A stretch of 64,000 bases of DNA. Origin: Pseudomonas fulva 12-X (GTDB lineage Bacteria; Pseudomonadota; Gammaproteobacteria; Pseudomonadales; Pseudomonadaceae). This document shows, piece after piece, positions 49,155 through 59,184 of this stretch. The position numbers and the translations under genes are program-made. Each line of letters starts with the position of its first letter. Within the stretch, counting starts at the first letter, position 1. The stretch is from positions 3,921,001 through 3,985,000 of the forward strand of contig NC_015556.1 of the NCBI RefSeq assembly GCF_000213805.1, given 5' to 3'. Below the pieces are notes generated by a model. It had not been told where the DNA came from. It ran no database searches and was given only the letters and a program-made list of their open reading frames with translations.

Positions 49155-50015
49155 TTACAACGCCGGATCCCAGCGCTGCGACCAGTCGGTGTCCTGGGCG
49201 GCAATTTCGCGCAGCAACTCGAAGCTGCGTTGCAAGGCCGCCGAGTCCCGCTCCCGGGAATACACCAGGTAGGTCGGATAGCTGAATTCCGGCGCCCGTG
49301 GTACCCGCTCCAGCACCTTCTTGTCCAGATAGCTCTGCACCACGCGCGTGCGAAAATAACCCGAGCCGCCGTGCTCCAGAATGTATTGCAACGCCAATGG
49401 CCCAAGGTTGAAGGACACCGGCGCCCGCGCTTTGTCCGGCAAGGCGCGGTCGTGCTGGGCGCGGAAGCTGTCGCTCCAGTCGATGAACACGTAGGGCTCG
49501 GGGTTCGCGGCCCGCACGAGGATCAGCTTTTCCTCGAGCACCTGCTCGACCTGCACGCCGGCCCAGTAGGTGGGCTGGTAGACCAGCGCCGCGTCCATCA
49601 CGCCCATTTCCACCTGCCGCAACAGGCTGGCGCATTCGGCCACCTGGGCGCGCACCGCGTAGCCGTCGATCCCCTCGCGGATGGCGCTGACCCAACGCAG
49701 CATCAGCGGATTGCACAGGCTCACCTCGCCGCCGATATGCAGCACGTTGTGATAACCGTCCGGCAACGGCAGGTCGCGCTGCGCGGCCTCCCAGGTCTGC
49801 TGGATCTGGTTGGCATAGGTGACGAACGCCTCGCCATCGGGCGTCAACCGCGCGCCGGCGCGATTGCGCACGAACAGCGTGCTGCCCAGGTGGCTTTCCA
49901 GCTTCTGGATACGCGCGGTGATCGCCGTCTGGGTGACGTGCATGCGCTCGGCGGCGGCGATGAAACTGCCGCTGCGGACGATTTCCAGAAAGGTGCGGGT
50001 AAGGTCGATATCCAT
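49155..50015 (-). CDS. LysR-family transcriptional regulator
   Basis: A 286-residue LysR regulator. The winged helix-turn-helix spans about residues 3-62 (FLEIVRSGSFIAAAERMHVTQTAITARIQKLE), followed by a linker helix and a LysR_substrate effector domain (about 90-280). Effector and targets are unknown. It reads away from the neighbouring RlpA-like gene, and the HPP-CBS gene lies 74 nt upstream on the same strand. Confidence 0.9.
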   Translation of the reverse strand: MDIDLTRTFLEIVRSGSFIAAAERMHVTQTAITARIQKLESHLGSTLFVRNRAGARLTPDGEAFVTYANQIQQTWEAAQRDLPLPDGYHNVLHIGGEVSLCNPLMLRWVSAIREGIDGYAVRAQVAECASLLRQVEMGVMDAALVYQPTYWAGVQVEQVLEEKLILVRAANPEPYVFIDWSDSFRAQHDRALPDKARAPVSFNLGPLALQYILEHGGSGYFRTRVVQSYLDKKVLERVPRAPEFSYPTYLVYSRERDSAALQRSFELLREIAAQDTDWSQRWDPAL

Positions 50016-50089
50016 GGTCGCCGCGTCGGCAGCTCCTCAAGCCTGATCCGGCGCTAAGTGTACGGGCGCGCGGCGGATCATTCGATGCT

Positions 50090-51220
50090 TCAGTCGAGAT
50101 GCCTGAGCAAGTCGCGGTGCAGCGCGGCGACCAGATCGGTCTGGGTGATCACCCCGACCAGCCGGCCCTCGTCGAGCACCGGCAGGCAATGCAGGCCCTC
50201 GTCGGAGAGCAACGCGATCAGGTCGACGACATGGGTATCGACATCCACCGTGCGCACCGGCGCCGTCATCAGCTCGCCGAGCACCTGCTTCTTCTGCAGG
50301 CCGAGGATCGCCCGCAGGTTGAAGCTGTTGGCCCGCGTAGCGCTGACCAGATCGACCAGACTGACGATGCCGACCAACCTGCCGGCGTCGAGAATCGGGA
50401 GCGCCTTGAGGCCGTGATGAGTCAGCAGGTACAGGCCCTTGGCGACCGCCGTTTGCGGCGTGGCGTGGATCAGGTCGCGGGACATCATCTGCCCGGCACG
50501 GATCTCGCCCATGCTGCGGCGCAGCGCGTGCTTCTCGGTGCTGCGCACGATCAGCTCGAGGTCTTCGCGGGTGATGTCGACGAACGAGCCCAGTTCGTCG
50601 AGGGCGTAGTCCAGGTCATCGGCATTGATCCCGGCGCGCTCGCTCGGCAGCGGGTCGCGGGTGTGATGCACCGCAGGCGTGCCGGGGTGCGGACGCGGAT
50701 AGGGCACGCGGGTCAGGTTGTTGTAGAGCAGCGCGCAGGCCAGCAGGCCGACGCCGGCGGTCGTCGCCGCCAGCGCCGGCTGCCAGAACGGCTCACCCGG
50801 CAGCGGCGTGGCGAACACCATGCAGAAGGCGATGGCCCCGCCCGGCGGGTGCAGGCAGCGCAGCGGGCACATCAATAGCAGGCTCAGGCCCAGGGCCAGC
50901 GCCGCACCGAGCAGGCTGTGATCGATGAAATGGGTGATCGTCAGTGCGACGGCACTGGCGCACAGATAGCTGCCGAGAATCGACCAGGGCTGGGCCAGGG
51001 CGCCTGAGGACACGGCGAACAGCAGCACGGCCGACGCCGCCAGGGGGCCGGAGAAATGCACTGCCATGTGCAGGCCGAACAATTGGCTGCACACCCAGGT
51101 GCTGAACAGGAACCCGGCGGCAGCGCCAAAGGCGGCGCGGCTCCATTCACGGGGGCGGGTATGCAGGGCGTCAGGCAGAAAGGCGGAGAGCCATTGGGGG
51201 AAATGCGCGTGGGACTTCAT
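50090..51220 (-). CDS. HPP-family membrane protein with CBS pair
   Basis: A 376-residue fusion. An N-terminal HPP domain (about 25-170) has four to five membrane helices and the name-giving motif in CLHPPGGAIAF. A cytosolic CBS pair (about 245-370) follows, with GLKALPILDAGRLVGIVSLVDL and GLHCLPVLDEGRLVGVITQTDL. HPP proteins have been linked to nitrite transport in cyanobacteria and chloroplasts. CBS pairs usually sense adenine nucleotides, so a nucleotide-gated transporter is plausible. ATG 51220 opens at the typical hydrophilic lead-in; the longer frame has no support. Confidence 0.85.
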   Translation of the reverse strand: MKSHAHFPQWLSAFLPDALHTRPREWSRAAFGAAAGFLFSTWVCSQLFGLHMAVHFSGPLAASAVLLFAVSSGALAQPWSILGSYLCASAVALTITHFIDHSLLGAALALGLSLLLMCPLRCLHPPGGAIAFCMVFATPLPGEPFWQPALAATTAGVGLLACALLYNNLTRVPYPRPHPGTPAVHHTRDPLPSERAGINADDLDYALDELGSFVDITREDLELIVRSTEKHALRRSMGEIRAGQMMSRDLIHATPQTAVAKGLYLLTHHGLKALPILDAGRLVGIVSLVDLVSATRANSFNLRAILGLQKKQVLGELMTAPVRTVDVDTHVVDLIALLSDEGLHCLPVLDEGRLVGVITQTDLVAALHRDLLRHLD

Positions 51221-51460
51221 CGCTACCGTCGAAAAGATCGAGCCTCTCAAATGAGAGGCCCGCTGGGGACCGCTAAAAGCGGCTGGCAGGAGCATCCGTC
51301 CCTGGATGATGTACTCGTCTGTTTGCAACCTTGCCCGCCCCAGCAGAGAAACTGTGGCGAGCAATGGAGCAGAGTGTGACGAACGGCGATAGCGCGATCA
51401 AACGAATAATAATGAAGGATGGATCAGCTTTTTTTGATATTAACCACGAACTTCGGTGTC
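51221..51460. other. Gene-free stretch upstream of the HPP-CBS gene
   Basis: Together with the REP doublet that follows, this separates the HPP-CBS gene from magF. It holds two small hairpins in what would be the HPP-CBS leader: GCCTCTCA/TGAGAGGC at 51242-51259 and CCGCT/AGCGG just beyond. An AT-rich patch lies around 51405-51445. I can identify no promoter with confidence. Confidence 0.45.
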
Positions 51461-51532
51461 GTAGCCCGGGTCGAGCGAAGCGACACCCGGGGCCAAAAAT
51501 TCCTGGGTATCGCTGCGCTCAACCCAGGCTAC
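51461..51532. repeat. REP-like doublet
   Basis: Units 51461-51491 (GTAGCCCGGGTCGAGCGAAG...) and 51502-51532 (CCTGGGTATCGCTGCGCTCA...) are inverted relative to each other, in the opposite arrangement to the doublet at 608-685. It lies just beyond the mag operon's 3' end. Confidence 0.7.
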
Positions 51533-51542
51533 GGTTTGAAGA

Positions 51543-52343
51543 TCAGGGATAGCTGAAGCTTTTCACCAGGGTCAGCTCGCCCGGCGTACGCATCGGCACC
51601 AGAAAGCTCTCCTGCTTCTCGTTGACCGTGCCCTCTTCGGTAATCAGGGTGATCTGCCCGGTGGTGAGGATCTGCCCGGCCTCGCTCGCGCCCTCTTCGT
51701 CATAGCTGTAACCGCCGCCGTAGTAGTTCACATAGACCAGGTACTGGCCCTTGAGCGGCGTGGCCGAGGCGATCATTTCCGGGCCGTAGCCGGTGGTCAC
51801 GTCGACGTCCAGGGCGGCACCGTTGGCCAGGGAGCGATTGCCGTACCAGACGTGCTCGCCATCGGGGGTGACCAGGTGCAGGTCGAGATCGGTGTTGTCG
51901 CTGTCCCACGACAGCACCACACGCAGACGCGCCGGGGTTTCGCCGCTGCCGTTGTTGTAGAACTGCACGCGCCGGCGCTGGCTGCCATCCGGGCTGCGTA
52001 CCTCGACGTTGTTGCTGCCGGCCGGGAACACGAACGGGCGGTCGAAGCCGCCGTCCTCGTCGATCTTCAGCGGCATGCTGGTGCCGTTGACCACCAGGCG
52101 ACCCGGCGCCTTGCTCTCGTCCTTTCGCAGCGCGCTGATCGCGCCCTTGATGCGCGCGGTGTCGGCCTGGTTGGCGGCGCTGTTCACCGAAGAGGCTGGG
52201 TAATTGACCTCCTGCATGAACTGCGCGCCGTCGCCACCGCCAACGCGCCAGCCGCTACGCGGGGTGTCGAGTTTCACCTCGGCCAGCGCGCAGAGCGGCA
52301 GCAATGTCAGGCAGAGGGCGATACGAGGGGTGATCAGGGCCAT
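51543..52343 (-). CDS. magF: MagF, DUF2135 protein
   Basis: A 266-residue exported DUF2135 protein. A signal peptide ends at ALA-EV (about residue 22). The C-terminal half carries the beta-rich DUF2135 domain with DTDLDLHLVTPDGEHVWYG and YLVYVNYYGG. It is clearly paralogous to MagA at the other end of the operon. ATG 52343 is 4 nt after the magE stop. In P. aeruginosa MagF was reported, as I recall, to associate with MagD. It is the last gene of the operon. Confidence 0.85.
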   Translation of the reverse strand: MALITPRIALCLTLLPLCALAEVKLDTPRSGWRVGGGDGAQFMQEVNYPASSVNSAANQADTARIKGAISALRKDESKAPGRLVVNGTSMPLKIDEDGGFDRPFVFPAGSNNVEVRSPDGSQRRRVQFYNNGSGETPARLRVVLSWDSDNTDLDLHLVTPDGEHVWYGNRSLANGAALDVDVTTGYGPEMIASATPLKGQYLVYVNYYGGGYSYDEEGASEAGQILTTGQITLITEEGTVNEKQESFLVPMRTPGELTLVKSFSYP

Positions 52344-52347
52344 GATG

Positions 52348-54003
52348 TCATTCCAGTAACAGGGTGCGGGCGAGGCCTTCGACGTAGGCCTCGTCCTGTC
52401 CATTGGGGTGGGCGACGAACGCCAGGTGCAGGTATTCGTGGGTCAGGTCGAGGCGGTCCTGCAGGGAGAAGAAGCCGCGCACGAAGATGCGCTGCCGCTC
52501 GCGATCCACATAGGGCCGCCCGGAGGCCAGTTGGCAAACGGTGAACTGCTGGATTTCTTCATAACCCGGCTCCATGTCCAGGCGCGGGCGCCAGTCGCGA
52601 CGCTGCTTGCGCAGCCACTGCTCGGCAGCGGCCAGCGGCTGGCAGGCGGCCACGGGTTTGTCCCAGCGGCTCAGGGTGGCACGGGGGAAGGCGCGAGCAA
52701 GGATGGCGTCGTAACGCAGGCCGCTGTTCGCCTGCTCGACCGCCTGGCTCCAGGCCAGACGATCAGGCCCCGGCTGGGTGCTGTGATAGGTCACCGGCGA
52801 GCCGGCCAGCACCAGATCGGCCGTCCACGCGGCGATATCCCGAGCGCCCTGGCTGGCCGGGCGTGGCGCCACGCGCTGGCTGGCGCTGCTGTCATCGATG
52901 CGCAGGCATTCGCCACGGCGACCGGCGCTCTGCAACAGGTAGGTGCGTGCGGTGATGGCCAGTGCCTTGGCCGCTTCGGCAGGTTGCGCCGAGGCTTCGC
53001 GGTCCAGCACCCGGGCCACGTAGTCTTCGCGATCCAGATGGGCAGTGAGCTGCAACCCTTCGCTACTTTTCTCGAGAAACAGCTCGCCGCGGCTTTCGAT
53101 GGGCAGGCGGTTGCCATTGGCAAACTCGACTTCGTAGCGCCCGTTGAGCACGCCCGGCTCCACGGCCACGTCACTGCCCTCGCGCCGGAGCTGGCGCAAC
53201 GGGTAGCGGGCGAACAGGCGCACCTCGACGCAGCTGCCGGCCTCGCGTGGCCAAGCCGCTGGCAACACCTGACCGAGCGCCTCGGCATGCCGCTTGAGCA
53301 CCATCACGCTGGTGCCCGAGCCGCCTGCCCAGACGGGCGTGCCATCAGCCAGCCAGCCGGCGAAACCACCCTGGCGCGCCAGGGGATCGTTATCGGCCAG
53401 CCAGCTCCAGGTCTTCACCTGCAGGCGGCTGCCCAGGGCGCTGACGGTCGAGCCATCGCCGTTCAGCACAACGTCCAGCAGCACCTTGCGGGCATCGGCC
53501 TGAGCGGGCAATTGTGCGAGTTGCGTGAGCAGTTGCTGAACCGAGACGCGGGTACCCGGTGCCAGGCGCTGGCGCTCGCTGATCCAGCTCGGCGCCTTGC
53601 GGGCCTGCCAGTAGCGCGACCAGTCGCCCTGGTCCAGCTGCAGGTTCTGCTGCTCGAAATACAGGCCGCAGGATTTGACCAGCGCCTGGTCCCGGTCGAT
53701 GCGCTCGCCGGGGTTGCAGCAGTAAACCTCTTCCTTGTCCTGCCCGCGGCACTGATAGCCGTTGTCCGGCTGTTTGGTGTCGACCAGATAGGCGTAGACG
53801 AACAGCTTCCACAGGCTGCCCAACGGCGCCTCCAGGCTGTCGGGCAGGGCTTCGCGGCTGATCAGCCGCTGCCCATCGAGGCGCAACAGCTCGCTGCCGC
53901 CGGCCCGTTGCCAGGCCAGCGACAGCGGCGCTTCGCCAGCCACTGCCGAACCGCCGAGGGCGGCCAGCAGGGCTAGCGAAGCGAGCAGGCCGTACTTACT
54001 CAA
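52348..54003 (-). CDS. magE: MagE, DUF2300 multidomain secreted protein
   Basis: MagE (551 residues) has a signal peptide (about 1-23). I read three parts. Residues 25-240 look like a penicillin-binding transpeptidase: SLWK (63-66), SCG (111-113, SxN position) and KTW (197-199, KTG position), followed by GGFAGW and VWAGG as in class A PBPs. Residues 318-440 look like Spo[13 protein letters not shown] with E336 at the catalytic position, then ARTYLL (352-357). Residues 515-545 contain HEYLH (522-526), a zinc-peptidase motif, with E538 or E542 as possible third ligand. The PBP Asn and Gly are substituted, so that domain may bind rather than catalyse. The start is TTG with AAGG upstream, overlapping magD. 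Confidence 0.85.
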   Translation of the reverse strand: MSKYGLLASLALLAALGGSAVAGEAPLSLAWQRAGGSELLRLDGQRLISREALPDSLEAPLGSLWKLFVYAYLVDTKQPDNGYQCRGQDKEEVYCCNPGERIDRDQALVKSCGLYFEQQNLQLDQGDWSRYWQARKAPSWISERQRLAPGTRVSVQQLLTQLAQLPAQADARKVLLDVVLNGDGSTVSALGSRLQVKTWSWLADNDPLARQGGFAGWLADGTPVWAGGSGTSVMVLKRHAEALGQVLPAAWPREAGSCVEVRLFARYPLRQLRREGSDVAVEPGVLNGRYEVEFANGNRLPIESRGELFLEKSSEGLQLTAHLDREDYVARVLDREASAQPAEAAKALAITARTYLLQSAGRRGECLRIDDSSASQRVAPRPASQGARDIAAWTADLVLAGSPVTYHSTQPGPDRLAWSQAVEQANSGLRYDAILARAFPRATLSRWDKPVAACQPLAAAEQWLRKQRRDWRPRLDMEPGYEEIQQFTVCQLASGRPYVDRERQRIFVRGFFSLQDRLDLTHEYLHLAFVAHPNGQDEAYVEGLARTLLLE

Positions 54004-57000
54004 CGGTTACCTTCTGCAGGGCTGGCTCGGCCTCCAGCGCCTGCTGGCCCGGCGCGTAGAGGCGCACGTAGCGAGCCGGCGGCAGCATGAACTCGCCCTT
54101 CTGCGAGAAACGCACCAGGTGTCGCAGCACCAACTCGCCTTGCAGGGCGTCCACCGGCACCGCGTAGCTGAGCTCGCCCGGCTCGTTGCGAGCTTTCTCC
54201 AGCGCCGCGGCCTCATCTCCGCCCAGGCCGCTGACCTGGATGCCCCAGGTGGTGCGCTCCACATCGGCGCCCGGCGGCAGCGGCACTTCCAGCATGCCGT
54301 AGCGCAGGGTCTGCTCGCCTTCGCTGCTGAGGGTCACTTCGTCCAGGTACAGGTCGGCGCTGGAGATCTCGTCCTTGCCGACTTCCTCGGCGCGGAATTC
54401 GAAGGCCTTTTCGCCCGGCACCAGCCGCAGCAGACGACGCTTGACGGTGACCGGCACATTGCTCGGCGCAGCCTGGGCGCTCTGGTAGTCGAGGCGCACG
54501 TCGCTCGGCTGATCCAGATCGCCGGCCACCTGCAGGGCCTGGGGCGGTTGCGCGCCGTTCCACTGCCAATAGTTGTCGCCGCTGGTGCCTTCCACGGCCT
54601 GCCAGTCGCCCTCAAGCGCCAGCGTCGGCTGGGCACTGCGCAGATCCAGCGAGGGCTGCAGCCAGGTCAGCGCCAGGGCGCGTTCCAGGCCAGCCTGGGC
54701 CGGTGCCAGCTCGCCGAGCAGGCGCTGAGCGCGCTGGCGATCCGGGCCATTGAGGTACAAGGCGACGGCCGCCACGAACGGCGACTGGCTCTCGGCCAGG
54801 CGACGACGAGCACCGTCGAGTTGCCCTTGCAGTGCCTCGGCCACCGGCACGTTGTTCTGCTGCGCCAGGCGTACACCCAGCTCCCGAGCAATCGCCAGGC
54901 CCAGGGCCGAATCCGGCGCCGCCATCACCAGGCTGTCGCCTTCGCCGAGCACCACCTCCTCGCCTTCACCGGCGGCGGCCAGGTCATACACCAGGCCTTC
55001 GAGCAGGGTTTTCACCGGCAGGCCCATGTCACGGGCAAAGGCCAGGATCAGCGCACGCTGCAGCAGCGGCGTTTCCGGGGCGCGCTTGGCGTACAACTCC
55101 AGTACGCGCTGCCAGTGCTCCGGCGGCAACTGGATGGCCAGGGCGCGGCTGGCGTGCCAGTCGGCGTAGTAGGCGTAGGTGGTCAGGAAAGCATCGCCGT
55201 CGGCATCGCCGCCCCACCAGGTGAAGGTCGCCTCCGGACCGGCCATCTGCACCAGGCGCAGGCGGCTGTTCTGCATGATCAGGCGCAGGCGATCCTTGAT
55301 CCGCGGCTCGCCGGCGGCCAGCGCCGGGTAGGCCAGGCTCAATGGCAGCAAGCGGCTGGCGGTCTGCTCGACGCCGCCGTAGGGGTAGTCGAGCAGGTCG
55401 TCCAGCGCAGCGTTGAACAGCCCGGCGCCGCTGTCGGCCACGCGCAGTTGCACCTGGCTGGCATCGGCCGGCAATTGCAGCGGCGTGCTGCCCGGGAACA
55501 CCGACAGGTGCTCGCTGCGCACCTGCTGCCAGCCGGGCGCCACGGTGCTCAGCTTGACGGCCAGGGCGTCGGCGACTCTATCGGCCTGGCGCAACTCGGC
55601 GCTGAAGTCGCCAGCGGCGATCACCGCCTCTTCGACCGGCAGGTAGTTGATGCCCTTGGCCAGCGTTACCTCGCGGCGCTGTTCCTGCTCGCCATGACGG
55701 ATCAGCAGTTCGGCCTTGGCGCCCGCCTCGCCCTGATTGAAGGCGAACAGGCCCAACGCTGGTTTGTCACCGACGCGGAAGCGGCTCGGGCCGCTCCACT
55801 TCAGGTACAGCGGCTTTTCCGAGCGCACGAACTGGCGCTTCTGGCCGACATCGCCGTCAGCGCTGACTGCTCGGGCGGTGATGCGCCAGCGGGTCAGCGA
55901 GTCCGGCATGCGGAAGCTGAAGCTCGCCTTGCCGTTGGCATCGGTGACCAGATCCGGCTGCCAGGAGGCGGTGTCGACTTCCTCGCGGCGCGGGCGCTCC
56001 AGCACCTTGACACCACGCTCGCTGCGGTTGGCGCGGCCCGGTGCACTGGGCATGCCCGGCAGGGCCAGGTCGTAGCTGATGAACGACAGGCTGGCACTGG
56101 TGCGCACGTTGTTGCGGCGCGGGTGATAGAAGAACTGATCGATGCCCGGAGCGATTTCCGGTTGCAGGGCGTAGATCATCTCGTCCACCACGCTGACCGT
56201 CAGGCGCGTTGGCAGCGGCTTGCCTTCGAACAGGGTGCTCAGCTCGACGGTGACCAGTTCGCCCGGTTGCATAACCTCCTTGTCGGCCTTGATGGCGATG
56301 TCGATCTGCGGGGTGGCGACCTTGATGCCGGCGTTCTGGAAGCTGTAATCACCGCCGCGGGTGTACAGCGCCGAGAAGGTGATGTTCGGCGAGAAGCTCT
56401 TGCCGACCGGAATCCGCGCGCGGTACTGGGTATCGGACAAGCGCTCGAGCTTGAGCCAGTCGCCGCCCTTGGACAGCAGCGCAGTGGCTTCGACCTTGTC
56501 GCGCTCCAGGGTCAGCAGCGCATCGCTGACCGGCTCGGGAAAGGTGATCAGCGCCAGGGCTTCGTCGCCGGCCTGGTACTCGGCCTTGTCGAGCACGATC
56601 TCGATGGTACCGGCCACCGACTTGACGCCCTCGCCGCTGACCGAATGGCCGGTGGCGCCGAGGATCAGGCCGCTGTCGTCCTTGAGGGTGATGCTGTAGG
56701 TGCCGGGGCGCTCGAAATTCAGCTCGAAACCCTTGGCATCCGCCGCCAATTCGCCATTGCCGGTGCTCTGGTCTTCCAGGCGCACCCACTCGTAGCGGGC
56801 CGGTTTGCGTTCACTGGCGCCTTCGCTCTGATAGGTGAAGTTCACCGCCTGACCTGTCGAGCTGAAGCGCTGCGGGGCGCTCAGGCGATAGCGGGCGGCG
56901 CCGCGCTCGATAAGGATTTCCTTGCTGGTCTTGACCCGGTAGGCGGCGCCATCGCTGGCGAACACGCTGAGCAGGTAGCGGCTCGGCTTGTCGGCAGCCG

Positions 57001-58525
57001 GCAGGTCGAGCGCCGCGCGGCCCTGGCTGTCGGTGCTGACTTCGCTGCTGGCCAGCTCGACCGGGAACTGGCCGAGGTACTGCAGTTCGTTGTCGACCAT
57101 CGAAAGCTGCTGGGCACGCAGGCTCAGCTGCACTTTGGCATTGGCCACCGGCTTGCCGTCCGGGTAGAGCAGCACCAGGGCGCCCTTGACCGGCTCACCG
57201 GTGCGGAAGTCCGGCTTGTCGAGATCCAGTGACACTTCGAAGTGCGGCTTGATGTACTCGGCGACGCGGAAGGCGCTGCTGTACAGCCCGTCGCGGTAGG
57301 CGAAACGCAGCTCGTAGCCGCCGGCCACGGCATTGTCCGGCAGCTGGAAGCGGCCCTGGCTGCCACGGGCGCTGTCGAAATCGAGTTTCTGGGTCTGCAG
57401 CACGGTGCCGTTGGCGTCGAGCACGCTGAGGCTGATCGGCGCGGTGCCGGCCGCTACGGATTCGCGGGCGTTCTTGAACTCGCGGCCGACGATCTTCACT
57501 TCCACCCAGTCGCCGGGACGGTACAGCGGGCGGTCGGTGAAGGCGTACAGCTTGGTGTCGTAAATCTCGCTGTCGTAATAGAAGTTCTCGGAAACGAACA
57601 CGCCGCCGTCGGCGTCCTCACCGATCACGTAGGAGCGCTCCGGGCTGGCGTGGCCCAGGCGCAGCAGGCCCTGGGCGTCGGTCTTGCCGCTGGTCATCAC
57701 GCCCACGCCATCGCTCCACAGCAGCTTGGCGTCGGCTACAGGGGTGCCCTGGTGCTTGTCGGCCGTCCAAACCAGCAGCTCGCCGCCGGCGATCTTGCTG
57801 ACCGCCACGGTGTTGGAGACGAACACCACGGTGGTGGCGCGGTACTTGCCGATGATCGCTTCGGCCAGGTACAGGCCCGGTTTGAGCTTGCCCAGCGGCA
57901 CGTAGACGTTACCCGAGGCGACGCTGACGAAGTTGCTCGACGAGCCGGACAGGTCGACGCCGGCAGGCGGCTCGATCGGCTTGGCTTCCCACAGCGGGTA
58001 ACGGAACTCGGCGACCAGCGGCAGGCCCTTCATCGGCGCGAATTGCACCTGCGGGGTGTACTCGGTGGGCGCGGCGATGGCGTTGCCCATCTTCAGCTCC
58101 GGCGCCTCCTCGGTGACCTGCTTGCGCGACTCGTAGGAGAAGGCGCGCTGCATCACCCGGCGGGATTTGCGGTACCAGTTGTCCCACAGGTACGACAGGG
58201 TATTGGACAGCCCCTCGCCCTTGAACTGGCCCTCGGCGACCACGCGGTGCAGGTTCTTCTGGCGCTTGAGGAACTCCAGCGGCTGGTCGATGCGGTACAG
58301 GCGCATGTCCACGCCGCCGTAGCCTTCCATCCGATAGCGGCGGTAGTCGCGGCCCGGCGCTTCGAGGCGCACGGTGGCCACTTCATCGGCGGCGAAGCTC
58401 GAGTCGGCGAGCAGGAAGAACGACTCGCCGGCCAGCGGCGTGTAGCCGCTGGCCGGCACTTCGTCTTCGGCGTGAGCGGCCAGGGGCATGAGCGCCAGCA
58501 GCGCGACGGCGAGCAGACGGTTCAT
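53996..58525 (-). CDS. magD: MagD, alpha-2-macroglobulin-like protein
   Basis: MagD (1509 residues) is a periplasmic bacterial alpha-2-macroglobulin. A signal peptide ends at AAHA-ED (about 20). Successive macroglobulin-like beta domains, a bait-like region, the A2M family 1 segment ([19 protein letters not shown]) and the alpha/alpha thiol-ester-type domain follow. At the thiol-ester position the sequence is YPYGGVEQT: Gly (residue 1051) replaces the Cys of CxEQ, so it cannot trap proteases covalently. It is not a lipoprotein, unlike the YfhM type. It overlaps magC (ATGA) and magE. In P. aeruginosa MagD is an inner-membrane-associated, RsmA/Gac-linked protein reported to contact PBP1b. Confidence 0.94.
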   Translation of the reverse strand: MNRLLAVALLALMPLAAHAEDEVPASGYTPLAGESFFLLADSSFAADEVATVRLEAPGRDYRRYRMEGYGGVDMRLYRIDQPLEFLKRQKNLHRVVAEGQFKGEGLSNTLSYLWDNWYRKSRRVMQRAFSYESRKQVTEEAPELKMGNAIAAPTEYTPQVQFAPMKGLPLVAEFRYPLWEAKPIEPPAGVDLSGSSSNFVSVASGNVYVPLGKLKPGLYLAEAIIGKYRATTVVFVSNTVAVSKIAGGELLVWTADKHQGTPVADAKLLWSDGVGVMTSGKTDAQGLLRLGHASPERSYVIGEDADGGVFVSENFYYDSEIYDTKLYAFTDRPLYRPGDWVEVKIVGREFKNARESVAAGTAPISLSVLDANGTVLQTQKLDFDSARGSQGRFQLPDNAVAGGYELRFAYRDGLYSSAFRVAEYIKPHFEVSLDLDKPDFRTGEPVKGALVLLYPDGKPVANAKVQLSLRAQQLSMVDNELQYLGQFPVELASSEVSTDSQGRAALDLPAADKPSRYLLSVFASDGAAYRVKTSKEILIERGAARYRLSAPQRFSSTGQAVNFTYQSEGASERKPARYEWVRLEDQSTGNGELAADAKGFELNFERPGTYSITLKDDSGLILGATGHSVSGEGVKSVAGTIEIVLDKAEYQAGDEALALITFPEPVSDALLTLERDKVEATALLSKGGDWLKLERLSDTQYRARIPVGKSFSPNITFSALYTRGGDYSFQNAGIKVATPQIDIAIKADKEVMQPGELVTVELSTLFEGKPLPTRLTVSVVDEMIYALQPEIAPGIDQFFYHPRRNNVRTSASLSFISYDLALPGMPSAPGRANRSERGVKVLERPRREEVDTASWQPDLVTDANGKASFSFRMPDSLTRWRITARAVSADGDVGQKRQFVRSEKPLYLKWSGPSRFRVGDKPALGLFAFNQGEAGAKAELLIRHGEQEQRREVTLAKGINYLPVEEAVIAAGDFSAELRQADRVADALAVKLSTVAPGWQQVRSEHLSVFPGSTPLQLPADASQVQLRVADSGAGLFNAALDDLLDYPYGGVEQTASRLLPLSLAYPALAAGEPRIKDRLRLIMQNSRLRLVQMAGPEATFTWWGGDADGDAFLTTYAYYADWHASRALAIQLPPEHWQRVLELYAKRAPETPLLQRALILAFARDMGLPVKTLLEGLVYDLAAAGEGEEVVLGEGDSLVMAAPDSALGLAIARELGVRLAQQNNVPVAEALQGQLDGARRRLAESQSPFVAAVALYLNGPDRQRAQRLLGELAPAQAGLERALALTWLQPSLDLRSAQPTLALEGDWQAVEGTSGDNYWQWNGAQPPQALQVAGDLDQPSDVRLDYQSAQAAPSNVPVTVKRRLLRLVPGEKAFEFRAEEVGKDEISSADLYLDEVTLSSEGEQTLRYGMLEVPLPPGADVERTTWGIQVSGLGGDEAAALEKARNEPGELSYAVPVDALQGELVLRHLVRFSQKGEFMLPPARYVRLYAPGQQALEAEPALQKVTVE

Positions 58526-59184
58526 CGCGCGAGGAAATTCAGCCGATAGATGCCGATAAAGTTGGGGTTGGCGTCGTCGGGTATCCATCGGGTGTCCTTC
58601 CATGTCATGAGTTGTTGCAGGCTGACGGCACGCATGCCGTTATCCGTGGGAGTGGTGGTGCCGGTGTGGTAAACGATGTCGCGGCCCATCCAGATCATCA
58701 GGTGCTGGTCGTCGCCCTGGTCGAAGAACATCAGGTCGCCGGGGCGCGCCTGGTTCAGGTCGCGGCCGACCAACTGGCTGTTGAACTGGATCATCTTGAT
58801 CGCGTTGACGTAGGGGCCGCGCTTGCCGCCACCCTGCTCCCAGTTCTGCGCCAGCGAGCGTTGCGCGTCACTGAGCTGCAGCTCGGGCGGCAGGTAGCGG
58901 TTGGACAGGCCATTGGCTCGCAGCCACTTGGCGTCGTGCACCTTGAGCGCCTCGTTGGCGGCGAAGCGCACCAGGCCTACGCAATCCTGCTGATACCAGC
59001 GCGGGCTCGGGCCCTGGCGCAGTTGCTCCTGGGCGATACGCACGAACCAGGCGCGAAAGATCTGCGACTGCTCGGGATCGAGGCCGGGCGCCTGCTCGGC
59101 GCGGGCGCACAGCCCAAAGGCCAGCAGCGCCGCAGCCAGCAGCACGCGCCAGGCCGGCAAGGCAGTGATCAAAGCGCGCGCCAT
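58522..59184 (-). CDS. magC: MagC, DUF1175 (NlpC/P60-like) protein
   Basis: MagC (220 residues) has an uncleaved anchor or signal peptide (about 10-29). The DUF1175 body shows papain-like motifs of the NlpC/P60 clan: QDCVGLVRF with C68, ARPGDLMFF (146-154) and the following [16 protein letters not shown] with H161. These are the usual places of the Cys and His in peptidoglycan endopeptidases. ATG 59184 is used; it overlaps magB by 16 nt, and its stop overlaps magD. Confidence 0.85.
   Translation of the reverse strand: MARALITALPAWRVLLAAALLAFGLCARAEQAPGLDPEQSQIFRAWFVRIAQEQLRQGPSPRWYQQDCVGLVRFAANEALKVHDAKWLRANGLSNRYLPPELQLSDAQRSLAQNWEQGGGKRGPYVNAIKMIQFNSQLVGRDLNQARPGDLMFFDQGDDQHLMIWMGRDIVYHTGTTTPTDNGMRAVSLQQLMTWKDTRWIPDDANPNFIGIYRLNFLAR

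Noticed and set aside
51447..51475. A GAACTT-N17-TCGAG AlgU-like match
   Set aside because: It points toward the 3' end of magF with no gene downstream on that strand, and it overlaps a REP unit.
51331..51552. A 73-codon frame between magF and the HPP-CBS gene
   Set aside because: Most of it is the REP doublet, and it has no credible start signal.
54119..57232. A 1037-codon open frame opposite magD
   Set aside because: It is the antisense shadow of magD, whose domains, start and operon context are clear.
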